DNA of 64,000 nucleotides from Flavobacteriales bacterium UBA4422 (GTDB lineage: Bacteria; Bacteroidota; Bacteroidia; Flavobacteriales_G; Salibacteraceae): positions 266,150-330,149 of the forward strand of contig DGQE01000031.1 in the NCBI GenBank assembly GCA_002389645.1, in the 5' to 3' direction. The position numbers and the translations under genes are program-made. Below are positions 49,389-57,095 of this stretch, piece after piece. Position 1 is the stretch's first letter; each line of letters starts with the position of its first letter. The notes beneath the pieces are model-generated. The model was not told where the DNA came from, searched no databases, and saw only the letters and a list, made by a program, of their open reading frames with translations.

Positions 49389-50006
49389 ATGTTAGATTTA
49401 GTAAACATATTCGTAAAAGGCATCTTCATTGAGAATATGATTTTTGCCTACTTCCTTGGAATGTGCTCTTATTTGGCCGTTTCAAAGACAGTAAAAACAG
49501 GCGTAGGTCTTGGTTTTGCCGTGATCTTTGTTTTAGGAATCACTGTACCTGTTAACTACCTCATTGAGAACTATGTTCTTAAAGAAGGAGCATTGATCTG
49601 GTTAGATGAATCATTTGCAACCATCGATTTAAGCTTCTTGAGCTTTATCATGTTCATTGCAGTAATTGCATCTATGGTGCAGTTGGTAGAAATGGCAGTT
49701 GAGAAATTTGCACCAGCTCTTTACGGGGCACTAGGTATCTTCCTTCCATTGATCGCTGTAAACTGCTCGATTTTAGGAGGTGCATTATTCATGCAAGAGC
49801 GTCAGTATTCTTCTATCGCAGAAGCTACTTCTTTTGGTCTTGGATCAGGAGTGGGATGGTTCTTGGCCATTGTAGCAATTGCGGCAATTAGAGAAAAGAT
49901 TAAGTATTCAAACGTACCACCAGCACTTAGAGGACTTGGAATCACTTTTATCATCACAGGTTTAATGGGCGTTGCGTTCATGGCCTTTATGGGAATTGAA
50001 TTATAA
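49389..50006 (+). CDS. nqrE: Na+-translocating NADH:quinone reductase subunit E
   Basis: 205-residue six-helix membrane subunit homologous to NqrD in inverted topology. Signatures: FIENMIFAYFLGMCSYLAVSKTVKT (about 14-38) and PLIAVNCSILGGALFMQER (about 117-135), each with one Cys of the inter-subunit 2Fe-2S site, then GSGVGWFLAIVAIAAIREK. Six bases after nqrD and twelve before nqrF, so tightly cotranscribed. Confidence 0.96.
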   Translation: MLDLVNIFVKGIFIENMIFAYFLGMCSYLAVSKTVKTGVGLGFAVIFVLGITVPVNYLIENYVLKEGALIWLDESFATIDLSFLSFIMFIAVIASMVQLVEMAVEKFAPALYGALGIFLPLIAVNCSILGGALFMQERQYSSIAEATSFGLGSGVGWFLAIVAIAAIREKIKYSNVPPALRGLGITFIITGLMGVAFMAFMGIEL

Positions 50007-50018
50007 GAAACGAAAGAC

Positions 50019-51311
50019 ATGGGAACAACAGTCATAATTAGTATCGTAGTATTCCTTCTATTCATCTTGCTATTGGTGTCAATCATTTTGTTTGCCAAAG
50101 CAAAGCTTTCGCCTAGTGGCAAAGTGAAGTTGATTATCAATGGTGAAAAGACTATTGAAGTAAATGCGGGAGGAACAGTTCTTTCGACACTTGGTGATAA
50201 CAAAGTTTTCCTTCCATCAGCATGTGGAGGCGGAGGAACTTGTGTTCAGTGTAAGTGTCAAGTTCACAGTGGTGGTGGGTCTATTCTTCCAACTGAAGAG
50301 CCTCACTTCTCTCGTAAAGAGCAAGCAGATAATTGGAGGTTAGGATGCCAAGTGAAGGTTAAAGAGGATATGGAGATCCAGATTCCTGAGGAGATTTTTG
50401 GTATCAAAAAGTGGGAAGCTACTGTTGTTAGAAATTACAACGTTGCATCGTTCATTAAGGAGTTCGTAGTGGAGATCCCTGAAGATATGGACTACCGTGC
50501 TGGAGGTTATATCCAAATCGAAATTCCACCTTGTGAAACGCCTTATAGTGAGTTTGATATCACAGCACACCCAGATGAACATCCAGGCGAACCAGAGAAG
50601 TTCAAGAAAGAGTGGGATACATTCAATCTTTGGCCTTTAGTGATGAAAAATACGGAGACCATTGAGAGAGCATATTCCATGGCTTCTTATCCTGCAGAAG
50701 GACGTGAGATCATGTTGAATGTTCGTATCGCAACCCCACCATGGGACAGAGCAAACAATAAGTGGATGGATGTAAATCCAGGTATCGCCTCATCTTACAT
50801 CTTCGCTTGTAAGAAAGGTGATAAGGTTACCATTTCTGGTCCTTATGGTGAGTTTTTTATCAAGGACAATGATTCTGAGATGTTATACATCGGTGGTGGT
50901 GCTGGTATGGCTCCAATGAGAAGTCACTTGTATGAGCTTTTCAGAACCATAAAAACTGGACGTAAAGTTTCTTATTGGTATGGAGGTCGTTCTAAGCGTG
51001 AATTGTTCTACATCGATCATTTCCGTGCATTAGAGAAGGATTATCCAAACTTCAAGTTTTACCTAGTGCTTTCTGAGCCTTTGCCAGAAGACAATTGGAA
51101 CACGATGGAAAATATGGAAGATGAAGGTGATGGTTTCGTGGGATTCGTTCACCAAGCGGTAATCGATCAGTACTTGAGTAAGCACGATGCTCCTGAAGAT
51201 ATTGAGTTCTATTTCTGTGGTCCACCAATGATGAACCAAGCGGTTCTTAAGATGTGTGACGAGTGGGGAGTTCCACCAGAAAATGTAGCATTTGACGATT
51301 TCGGTGGATAA
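50019..51311 (+). CDS. nqrF: Na+-translocating NADH:quinone reductase subunit F
   Basis: NADH-oxidising subunit, 430 residues. N-terminal membrane helix (residues 3-27), plant-type 2Fe-2S ferredoxin domain with SACGGGGTCVQCKC (Cys cluster about 68-79) and the distal Cys in RLGCQVKV, then a ferredoxin-reductase module: FAD-binding RAYSMASYP, and NAD-binding GGGAGMAPMRSHLYELF and FYFCGPPMMNQAVLKMC near the C-terminus. Entry point of electrons into the complex. Last gene of the operon, followed by an intrinsic terminator. Confidence 0.97.
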   Translation: MGTTVIISIVVFLLFILLLVSIILFAKAKLSPSGKVKLIINGEKTIEVNAGGTVLSTLGDNKVFLPSACGGGGTCVQCKCQVHSGGGSILPTEEPHFSRKEQADNWRLGCQVKVKEDMEIQIPEEIFGIKKWEATVVRNYNVASFIKEFVVEIPEDMDYRAGGYIQIEIPPCETPYSEFDITAHPDEHPGEPEKFKKEWDTFNLWPLVMKNTETIERAYSMASYPAEGREIMLNVRIATPPWDRANNKWMDVNPGIASSYIFACKKGDKVTISGPYGEFFIKDNDSEMLYIGGGAGMAPMRSHLYELFRTIKTGRKVSYWYGGRSKRELFYIDHFRALEKDYPNFKFYLVLSEPLPEDNWNTMENMEDEGDGFVGFVHQAVIDQYLSKHDAPEDIEFYFCGPPMMNQAVLKMCDEWGVPPENVAFDDFGG

Positions 51312-51332
51312 TCTTCATCCATTATAATATTC

Positions 51333-51364
51333 AATCCCTCTGAGCAATCAGGGGGATTTTTTTT
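51333..51364 (+). terminator. Terminator of the nqr operon
   Basis: AATCCCTCTGA (51333-51343) pairs with TCAGGGGGATT (51348-51358; one T-G wobble), loop GCAA, run of eight T. Separates nqr from apbE, which thus needs read-through or its own promoter. Confidence 0.88.
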
Positions 51365-51406
51365 GATTTAGAATACACAATCATTAGTCTTTTCTTTGCA
51401 CTCGAT

Positions 51407-52510
51407 ATGAGAAATACAGTCATTTACCTTTCATTCATTTTCTTCATTACATCGCTTTCTTCGTGCAATGCCGATTTAGAGAAAACTACTTCGGAAGAGT
51501 TCAAGCAAACTATTTCAGGTGAAGCACAAGGCACCACTTGGCGTATTGTTTACTATGACCTCCAGGAGCGCAACTTCAAACCACAAGTCGATAGTATTTT
51601 GAAACGAGTGGATGAATCTGTTTCAACGTACTTGTCGAATTCTATAATCGATCAATGGAATAAGTCTGACAGCGGAGCATACATTGACCACTTATTTTTT
51701 GATTTACTCTCGCAAAGTTGGGAGGTATACGAGTCGAGCAATGGGGCTTTTGATCCCACAGTGAAGCCTTTGGTTTCATACTGGGGTTTCGGGCCTGAGC
51801 GATTTGAACGTCCTGAGCTTGTGGAGCAGCATACCATTGATAGCTTACTTGAATTGGTCAACTTCGATACTCTGCGTATTCTTCGGAACAAAGGAAGTTT
51901 TGGAATGAACGAGTTGAAAGGGTCAATGAAGAACAGCGATAAACTCTTTTTGACGAAGCCCATTCCAGGCATGCAGCTCGATTTTAACGCCATAGGGCAG
52001 GGCTGGAGTGTTGATCAAGTGGTGAAGTTTTTAGAGGCCCAAGACTTGAAGTTGCTTTTTGTAGAAATAGGAGGCGAGATTTCTGTGGGTTATCCCAAGC
52101 CTGATGGTTCGCTTTGGCGATTTGGTATTGACAAGCCTATAGATGAAAATGCAGAACGTGAATTACAGGCCGTCATCAACTTGAGAAATAAAGGATTGGC
52201 AACCAGTGGTAACTACCGGAAGTTTTACGAAAAGAATGGCGTGCGCTATTCGCATACCATCGACCCGACAACGGGTTATCCAGTTCAGCACAATTTATTG
52301 AGTGCGACAGTGGTGAGTAAAAATGCTGGACTAGCCGATGCCTATGCCACGGCCTTCATGGTAATGGGTATGGATTCTACCATCAGTTTCTTAGAAGAGC
52401 ATTCTTATTTGAGTAACTACGTTTACCTGATTTCATCGGACGAAGCTGGCAACTACAAAACGTTTACCAGCAAGCAATTGGAAAGTGCCATCGAGTTGGT
52501 GGAGGAATGA
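51407..52510 (+). CDS. apbE: FAD:protein FMN transferase
   Basis: Periplasmic flavin transferase that uses FAD to attach FMN to threonines, here most likely in NqrB (Thr219) and NqrC (Thr229). 367 residues with a lipoprotein signal (FFITSLSSC). Motifs: ISGEAQGTTWRIVYYD (start of the T-fold), VDESVSTYLSNSII, the FAD-binding DFNAIGQGWSVDQV (usually a Lys replaces Gln in GxAKG; here IGQGWSVD), GLATSGNYRKFYE and HTIDPTTGYPV with the metal-binding Asp. Located directly after nqrF, as often observed. Its stop overlaps the start of the next gene by four bases. Confidence 0.95.
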   Translation: MRNTVIYLSFIFFITSLSSCNADLEKTTSEEFKQTISGEAQGTTWRIVYYDLQERNFKPQVDSILKRVDESVSTYLSNSIIDQWNKSDSGAYIDHLFFDLLSQSWEVYESSNGAFDPTVKPLVSYWGFGPERFERPELVEQHTIDSLLELVNFDTLRILRNKGSFGMNELKGSMKNSDKLFLTKPIPGMQLDFNAIGQGWSVDQVVKFLEAQDLKLLFVEIGGEISVGYPKPDGSLWRFGIDKPIDENAERELQAVINLRNKGLATSGNYRKFYEKNGVRYSHTIDPTTGYPVQHNLLSATVVSKNAGLADAYATAFMVMGMDSTISFLEEHSYLSNYVYLISSDEAGNYKTFTSKQLESAIELVEE

Positions 52511-52785
52511 TGCCTACATTTAGAGCAATGAAAAACGTGATTACTATCCTAAAACAACCATGGAGTTTTTACCGCTGGCTGCGCCTTGCGCTCGGTTTTT
52601 ACTTCATCTATGAGTCAGTGAATCACAGTCATTTGCCTGCGGGTTTATTTGGCGCTTTGATGCTGTATCAAGCTGCAGTCAATTCAAAGTATTTGCCGTG
52701 TGAAATGTATGGTACGTGTGCTCCAATACCTAATGAAACGGATTCAGATCATATTGATGACATTATTTATGAAGAGGTGAAGTAA
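52507..52785 (+). CDS. Small membrane protein (DUF2892-like) coupled to apbE
   Basis: 92 residues with one or two hydrophobic helices: FYRWLRLALGFYFIYESVN (about 21-39) and LPAGLFGALMLYQAAVNSKYLPC (about 43-65). A CGTCAP-like segment (CEMYGTCAP, Cys at about 65 and 70) follows the second helix. The pattern resembles small inner-membrane proteins related to DUF2892 or rhodanese-linked membrane tails. Starts by ATGA overlap with apbE; the ATG at 52528 would give a tighter N-terminus. Possibly a helper for NQR assembly because of its place, but no direct evidence. Confidence 0.65.
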   Translation: MMPTFRAMKNVITILKQPWSFYRWLRLALGFYFIYESVNHSHLPAGLFGALMLYQAAVNSKYLPCEMYGTCAPIPNETDSDHIDDIIYEEVK

Positions 52786-52974
52786 TCAGTCCTTCTGACA
52801 CTGCTCAGTAGGGCGGGCGCCACAAACGGTACATGAACCTTTATCGTTTTTCAAGAGCGGATTGTTGCTCGCGCAAGTGCCGGCAAATTCACCGTCTTTT
52901 TTACCCCAAATTTTTATTGCTATTCCTGCAAACGCAAGACCCAGTAATCCGATGGCAAGTAGAATCAATTTCAT
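52786..52974 (-). CDS. NqrM-like small Cys-rich membrane protein
   Basis: 62 residues: one N-terminal membrane helix (LILLAIGLLGLAFAGIAIKIW, 3-23), then a short soluble tail with cysteines at 34, 48, 51 and 59 (FAGTCASNNP, GSCTVCGARP, EQCQKD). NqrM, needed to insert iron between NqrD and NqrE, has the same build: one anchor helix, a positively charged KK and a Cys-rich tail. The Cys spacing is not the same as in the Vibrio protein, so this is an inference from size, topology and location beside nqr and apbE. It is on the opposite strand, stop to stop with the preceding gene. Confidence 0.55.
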   Translation of the reverse strand: MKLILLAIGLLGLAFAGIAIKIWGKKDGEFAGTCASNNPLLKNDKGSCTVCGARPTEQCQKD

Positions 52975-53031
52975 GGCGCAAAGGTAAGGAATGCGAGAAT
53001 GAAAGCGAAGTGATGAAAGTCACAACATTGC

Positions 53032-53772
53032 TTAATCTCCAATAAGGAAAACCTGGCCACTTCCTTCTTGGGTGCCTCGAATGTAAGCTCCACCATACAA
53101 ATAGATGTCCCCATCTTCTTCAATAGTGGTGTTTAGTCTTTCTGTTGCGCGCACGTGAGTGTCACCCGAAGAATTGTTGTGCACAGAAGCAACGCGAGCC
53201 ACCAGCAGTTCAGTGTGGATAGGAGCATAGCTTGAATTATAGATGTATAGATTTTCTGCTGTTCCTTCCGCGGTCACATCAGTTGCTCCTGTGTGGCCAA
53301 TGATGCTCAGATCAGCGCATTGCAGTTGCATGAAAACGCTGCCGGCCGCATCGTTGATCTCCACCTTAAATGTGTCGGTGATGAATTCATTCTGAAAACG
53401 AACCTCAGCAGCGCTTTTTGTGAAAAGGTTTTGAAAGGAAGTATAATGTAGTTCCACCTCTGGTAACGGGTCAACCTTGCGCATCCAATCGCAAGTATTA
53501 GTTTCTTCAATGCGCAGCGCGTTTCCTTCCATTCGGATTTCAATGCCCGCCACTGCATTTTCACCGTAGCTGATGATGGCATAATTGAGCGTGTCTTGCA
53601 CCAATAAAACGTTTACACGCCCTTCTGCATATAAATCAACAAATGGTTCGATTGCTCTTCGTTCTGAAGTTTGGTCGCCTCGGGATTCAAAGCACCCAGC
53701 ACCTTCCTTTTGGCAGGCGCTAAGGCTAATAATTAGCGCTAGACTAAAAACGATATGCCATGCCTGCTTCAA
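53032..53772 (-). CDS. DUF2807 (GIN domain) lipoprotein
   Basis: 246-residue lipoprotein (MKQAWHIVFSLALIISLSAC). The mature part is a DUF2807 putative autotransporter-adhesin head domain, an all-beta repeated structure: RRAIEPFVDLYAEGRVNVLLVQ near residue 38, GIEIRMEGNALRIEE, PLPEVELHYTSFQNL, EINDAAGSVFMQL, and a C-terminal GDTHVRATERLNTTIEEDGDIYLYGG. Function unknown; outer membrane or periplasm. Start is TTG at 53772, inside the upstream PagL-like gene (29-base overlap), the only place giving a complete signal peptide. Confidence 0.85.
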   Translation of the reverse strand: MKQAWHIVFSLALIISLSACQKEGAGCFESRGDQTSERRAIEPFVDLYAEGRVNVLLVQDTLNYAIISYGENAVAGIEIRMEGNALRIEETNTCDWMRKVDPLPEVELHYTSFQNLFTKSAAEVRFQNEFITDTFKVEINDAAGSVFMQLQCADLSIIGHTGATDVTAEGTAENLYIYNSSYAPIHTELLVARVASVHNNSSGDTHVRATERLNTTIEEDGDIYLYGGAYIRGTQEGSGQVFLIGD

Positions 53773-54820
53773 AATAGTCTGCTTTAAAAAGGTGTGTTCT
53801 CAGTGCCAAATGAGTTCCGAAATGATCAGTAAAAAAATAGCGGATCCCCGCGCGATGGTAAAAATTGCCATCCTTTTTATTGGAATCAATGGCATACCAG
53901 CCGGCTTGAAGAAAAATTTGCGCTTGATCTATGTGTAGGTTGTATCCGATTTTCAATCCCAATTGTAGATTTCCCAATGCAGTCACGGTGTTACTGTCCA
54001 CATTTCTGCTGGCATACAATGCTGAATTGTACATTACATCAACCCCAGCTGCGGCTGAGCTCTTTTTCGAAAGACCAAAAGTGCGCTCTACCATTAATGA
54101 AAACGTAGGAAACTTCACGTTTTTAGGATCAGCCACTTCCTTTAAACCTGCACCAAATGCTGCAATCCACATTCCTTTTTGACGCGATTCTATTGCAGGA
54201 ATAGAATCTATGGCAATTGACTTTTGAAAAACGTAGCCAAGGCCAAAAGAAACGGTAGGATAGTTCAAGCCTAAGTTGGGCAATGAATAGGCTGAATTAG
54301 AAAAGTGGTTAAATGCCATCGCCAGAGAGAGGTGCAGTCTGTCTTTGATGTCGTAAGAAAACCGTTGGCCAAGAAATACGAATGCGTTACCGTAGCTTCC
54401 AATAGCGATGTTTTTGTAGTTCTCATCATCAAAAGGTTTTGAAACAATTCCTGGCCCAGCGCCAATCTCCAAATTCCATTTAAAGCCTGACTTGCATACT
54501 ACTGATGATGAAAAGTAAGCTGCAATTCCCAATCCATAACCCAGCAAGTCTTTGTTGGCCAAATCAAATCCTTTGACAGCGATACCTACTTGAGGTAAGT
54601 TGTAAGTGTTGTGCCAAGCTTTGCTGCCGTTGGTTTGCTGGAAAACCCTCAATTCAATCGATTGTGCTGGACCTTGAGGCAAATGCTGCATAATGGCGCG
54701 ATGCGGAAGAAGCACACCTCTGGCATAATTCAATTCAGCACCTATTGGGCTCTTCTGAGCTTGGATACTAAGGCTGAACATCAACATCGTTGATAATATG
54801 ATAGAAGTCCTTCCGATCAT
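53744..54820 (-). CDS. PagL-like lipid A 3-O-deacylase (acyloxyacyl hydrolase)
   Basis: 358-residue outer-membrane protein. Signal peptide MIGRTSIILSTMLMFSLSIQA, then beta-barrel strands. The PagL active-site pattern is present as NHFSNSAYSLPNLGLN: His172 and Ser174 correspond to the catalytic His and Ser, followed by the conserved PN-G-N. The family removes the 3-position acyl chain from lipid A, altering outer-membrane properties. It is longer than Pseudomonas PagL (about 173), as usual for Bacteroidota versions, with a C-terminal barrel-like half (about 210-358). Followed by the overlapping DUF2807 gene; divergent from mazG. Confidence 0.8.
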   Translation of the reverse strand: MIGRTSIILSTMLMFSLSIQAQKSPIGAELNYARGVLLPHRAIMQHLPQGPAQSIELRVFQQTNGSKAWHNTYNLPQVGIAVKGFDLANKDLLGYGLGIAAYFSSSVVCKSGFKWNLEIGAGPGIVSKPFDDENYKNIAIGSYGNAFVFLGQRFSYDIKDRLHLSLAMAFNHFSNSAYSLPNLGLNYPTVSFGLGYVFQKSIAIDSIPAIESRQKGMWIAAFGAGLKEVADPKNVKFPTFSLMVERTFGLSKKSSAAAGVDVMYNSALYASRNVDSNTVTALGNLQLGLKIGYNLHIDQAQIFLQAGWYAIDSNKKDGNFYHRAGIRYFFTDHFGTHLALRTHLFKADYFEAGMAYRF

Positions 54821-54885
54821 TGGCGCAAAGTTGCAAAGGATATGTTTCTTTTGAACTTTTATTTGACACCTATAAAACGGAAACC

Positions 54886-55665
54886 ATGAGACCAGAGTTG
54901 GCGGCTTTTGAACGATTGTTAGACATTATTATCGAATTGCGAGAGAAATGTCCGTGGGATCGCAAGCAAACCATAGAGTCATTGCGTTATTTGACCATTG
55001 AAGAAACCTATGAATTAAGCGATGCCATTATCGACAACGATATGGAAGAGGTGAAGAAAGAATTAGGTGACTTGATGATGCATGTGGTTTTCTATTCTCA
55101 AATTGGCTTTGAACGCAAAGAATTTGCCATTGATGATGTTTTGAATAGCGTATGCGATAAGCTCATTCGCAGACATCCTCATATTTATGGCGATGTGGAA
55201 GTGCAAGACGAAGAAGACGTAAAACGCAATTGGGAGCAAATCAAACTAGCAGAAGGGAAGAAGTCTGTATTGGAAGGAGTGCCAAAGTCATTACCAGCCA
55301 TGGTAAAGGCAAATCGGATTCAAGAGAAGGCAAGAGGTATTGGCTTCGATTGGGATAAGCAAGAGCAAGTGTGGGACAAGGTCAAGGAAGAGTTGCACGA
55401 ATTGCAAACTGAAATAGAGAATGGTGCAGATCACACCCGCGTTGAAGATGAGTTTGGTGATGTATTGTTCAGCATGATCAATTATTCTCGTTTCATTGGG
55501 GTCAATCCAGAAGATGCTTTGGAGCGAACCAACAAGAAGTTCATCCATAGATTTCAATACTTAGAGGAGAAAGCCGCTGAACAAGGAAAGAAGATGGCTG
55601 ATATGACGCTAGGAGAAATGGAAGCCATTTGGCAAGAAGCCAAATCAGTTCCGAAGAAAGGTTAG
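54886..55665 (+). CDS. mazG: Nucleoside triphosphate pyrophosphohydrolase MazG
   Basis: House-cleaning NTP pyrophosphatase that removes non-canonical NTPs and can lower (p)ppGpp-linked toxicity. 259 residues from ATG 54886, whose N-terminus MRPELAAFERLLDIIIELREKCPWDRKQT is the normal one; the frame is open 66 bases further upstream. Two MazG domains: the first with EETYELSDAIIDNDMEEVKKELGDLMMHVVF (metal-binding Glu and Asp), the second with KEELHELQTEIENG and VEDEFGDVLFSMIN. C-terminal HRFQYLEEKAAEQGKKMADMTLGEMEAIW is family-typical. Four-base overlap with the ZIP gene on the other strand. Confidence 0.95.
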   Translation: MRPELAAFERLLDIIIELREKCPWDRKQTIESLRYLTIEETYELSDAIIDNDMEEVKKELGDLMMHVVFYSQIGFERKEFAIDDVLNSVCDKLIRRHPHIYGDVEVQDEEDVKRNWEQIKLAEGKKSVLEGVPKSLPAMVKANRIQEKARGIGFDWDKQEQVWDKVKEELHELQTEIENGADHTRVEDEFGDVLFSMINYSRFIGVNPEDALERTNKKFIHRFQYLEEKAAEQGKKMADMTLGEMEAIWQEAKSVPKKG

Positions 55666-56360
55666 GAAAGTAATCCGAGAGTTACTCCAATAACGATTAC
55701 TGCTATACGGCTTGGGCTCAACTTATGGTGATCACTGCTTTCAAAAAGAATGGTGGTGGAAACATGAAGTAAAATTCCAACGGTTAGTCCCAAGCTCATG
55801 AACATGAGATCACTAGAATCACCACCAAAATAGTGTTGAATTCCAGAACCTATTAAGGTGCAAGCAATGAAGAATCCCAGCCACATGGTAGCATTTGATT
55901 TCTTAATTCCAGATTTGATAAGTAGTGTAGCCAAAGTAATGGCAACAGGAATTTTGTGTAGCATGATGCCTATGGTTAACTCTTGGTCAAAATCAATCAT
56001 AGAAGAAAAAAGTGAAGAGGCCAGGGGCATTCCTTCAATCAGTGCGTGCAAGCACAAGGCGGCAAATGAAATGATCAATGCTGTTTTCGAAGCGGTAGGA
56101 TGAGCATGGCCATGTTCTATTCCTTTTGAAAAATTCTCGAGAGCAATTTGAATCAAGAACCCAATGAGTAGGACAATGCCTGCTTTATGACCCAGTTCTT
56201 CAAAAAGCTCGGGAAGAATGTGTGTAAAAAGAATGGTGATTAAATAAGCTCCACCTGCAGAAAGGAATAAATAGATCCAAGACTTTTTGGAAGGAGCATT
56301 GAAAATGAACCAAGCTCCAGCAGCAAAAGAGACCAACAATCCAATTAGGTAAATTATCAT
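55662..56360 (-). CDS. ZIP family metal transporter
   Basis: Inner-membrane transporter, probably for Zn2+ or related divalent metals. 232 residues with eight predicted helices. The intramembrane metal site residues are in ALCLHALIEGMPLASSLF (helix IV, His and Glu) and IMLHKIPVAITLATLL (helix V, His-Lys-x-Pro). A His-containing loop (GIEHGHAHPTAS, about 79-90) lies between helices III and IV and may bind metal. Two bases after the methyltransferase gene and cotranscribed with it. Confidence 0.88.
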   Translation of the reverse strand: MIIYLIGLLVSFAAGAWFIFNAPSKKSWIYLFLSAGGAYLITILFTHILPELFEELGHKAGIVLLIGFLIQIALENFSKGIEHGHAHPTASKTALIISFAALCLHALIEGMPLASSLFSSMIDFDQELTIGIMLHKIPVAITLATLLIKSGIKKSNATMWLGFFIACTLIGSGIQHYFGGDSSDLMFMSLGLTVGILLHVSTTILFESSDHHKLSPSRIAVIVIGVTLGLLS

Positions 56361-56362
56361 AG

Positions 56363-57094
56363 CTATTTTTCGGCAATTAGCACAACTCTTGAACTATTCT
56401 CATGGTGCGGCTCAAGATCGTAAGATCCAAAAGTCGCACAAATTTTAAAACCTGAATTGACCATGAACGATTCTAGGTCTGCTTTTGAAAAAGCTTTGAC
56501 ACGTTCTTCAAATACATGTGTTTCATCGTTGTCTGTAACTGTAATTTCTTTGATGATGCAGCCATTTTCAATGTATCGTCTAATCTTAAAATGGACCCCG
56601 TCTACTTCTCTATGCTCTTCTCGTTTTAAAGAGAGCAATACTTCTGAAGCATTCATGTAATCTAAGACCATTTTTCCGCCAGGGGCAAGGCTGTCATACA
56701 TGTTGTTCAACGCCAATTGATGCTCTTCCTCTGAATCAAAATAGCCGAAGCTTGTAAATAAGTTTACAGCAAAGTCTAGGTTCTTTTCAGGAAAAGGCTC
56801 TCTAATGTCTTGTTGATGAAACTGAATGCCATCAATATCTAAAGTGTCTAACCGTGCTTCATTGATGCTGTTTTCAGAAAGGTCAATTCCTGTAACTCTG
56901 AAACCGAGGCTATTTAGGTATTTAGAATGTCTTCCCTTTCCACATGCCACATCTATAAAGTGAGAGGCAGGAGCAGGCTGTAAAAAACGAAGAAGCGCGT
57001 CAATAAACTGACGCGCCTCAACTTCGTTTCTATTTCTGTACAGCAGATGGTAATACGTGGTATCAAACCATGTCTCGAACCATTCTTTGCTCAT
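56363..57094 (-). CDS. Class I SAM-dependent methyltransferase
   Basis: 243-residue Rossmann-fold methyltransferase. SAM-binding motif I is HFIDVACGKGRHSKYLNSLG (about 39-58; here VACGKGRHS), followed by the acidic end of strand 2 (VTGIDLSENSI), the motif-II region IQFHQQDIREPFP and the motif-III region APGGKMVLDYMN. The N-terminal EWFETWFDTTYYHLLYRNRNEVEA is a recurrent feature of Bacteroidota members of this type. Substrate unknown. It lies one base downstream of the S46 peptidase gene, in the same transcription direction, then the ZIP gene. Confidence 0.85.
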   Translation of the reverse strand: MSKEWFETWFDTTYYHLLYRNRNEVEARQFIDALLRFLQPAPASHFIDVACGKGRHSKYLNSLGFRVTGIDLSENSINEARLDTLDIDGIQFHQQDIREPFPEKNLDFAVNLFTSFGYFDSEEEHQLALNNMYDSLAPGGKMVLDYMNASEVLLSLKREEHREVDGVHFKIRRYIENGCIIKEITVTDNDETHVFEERVKAFSKADLESFMVNSGFKICATFGSYDLEPHHENSSRVVLIAEK

Positions 57095-57095
57095 A

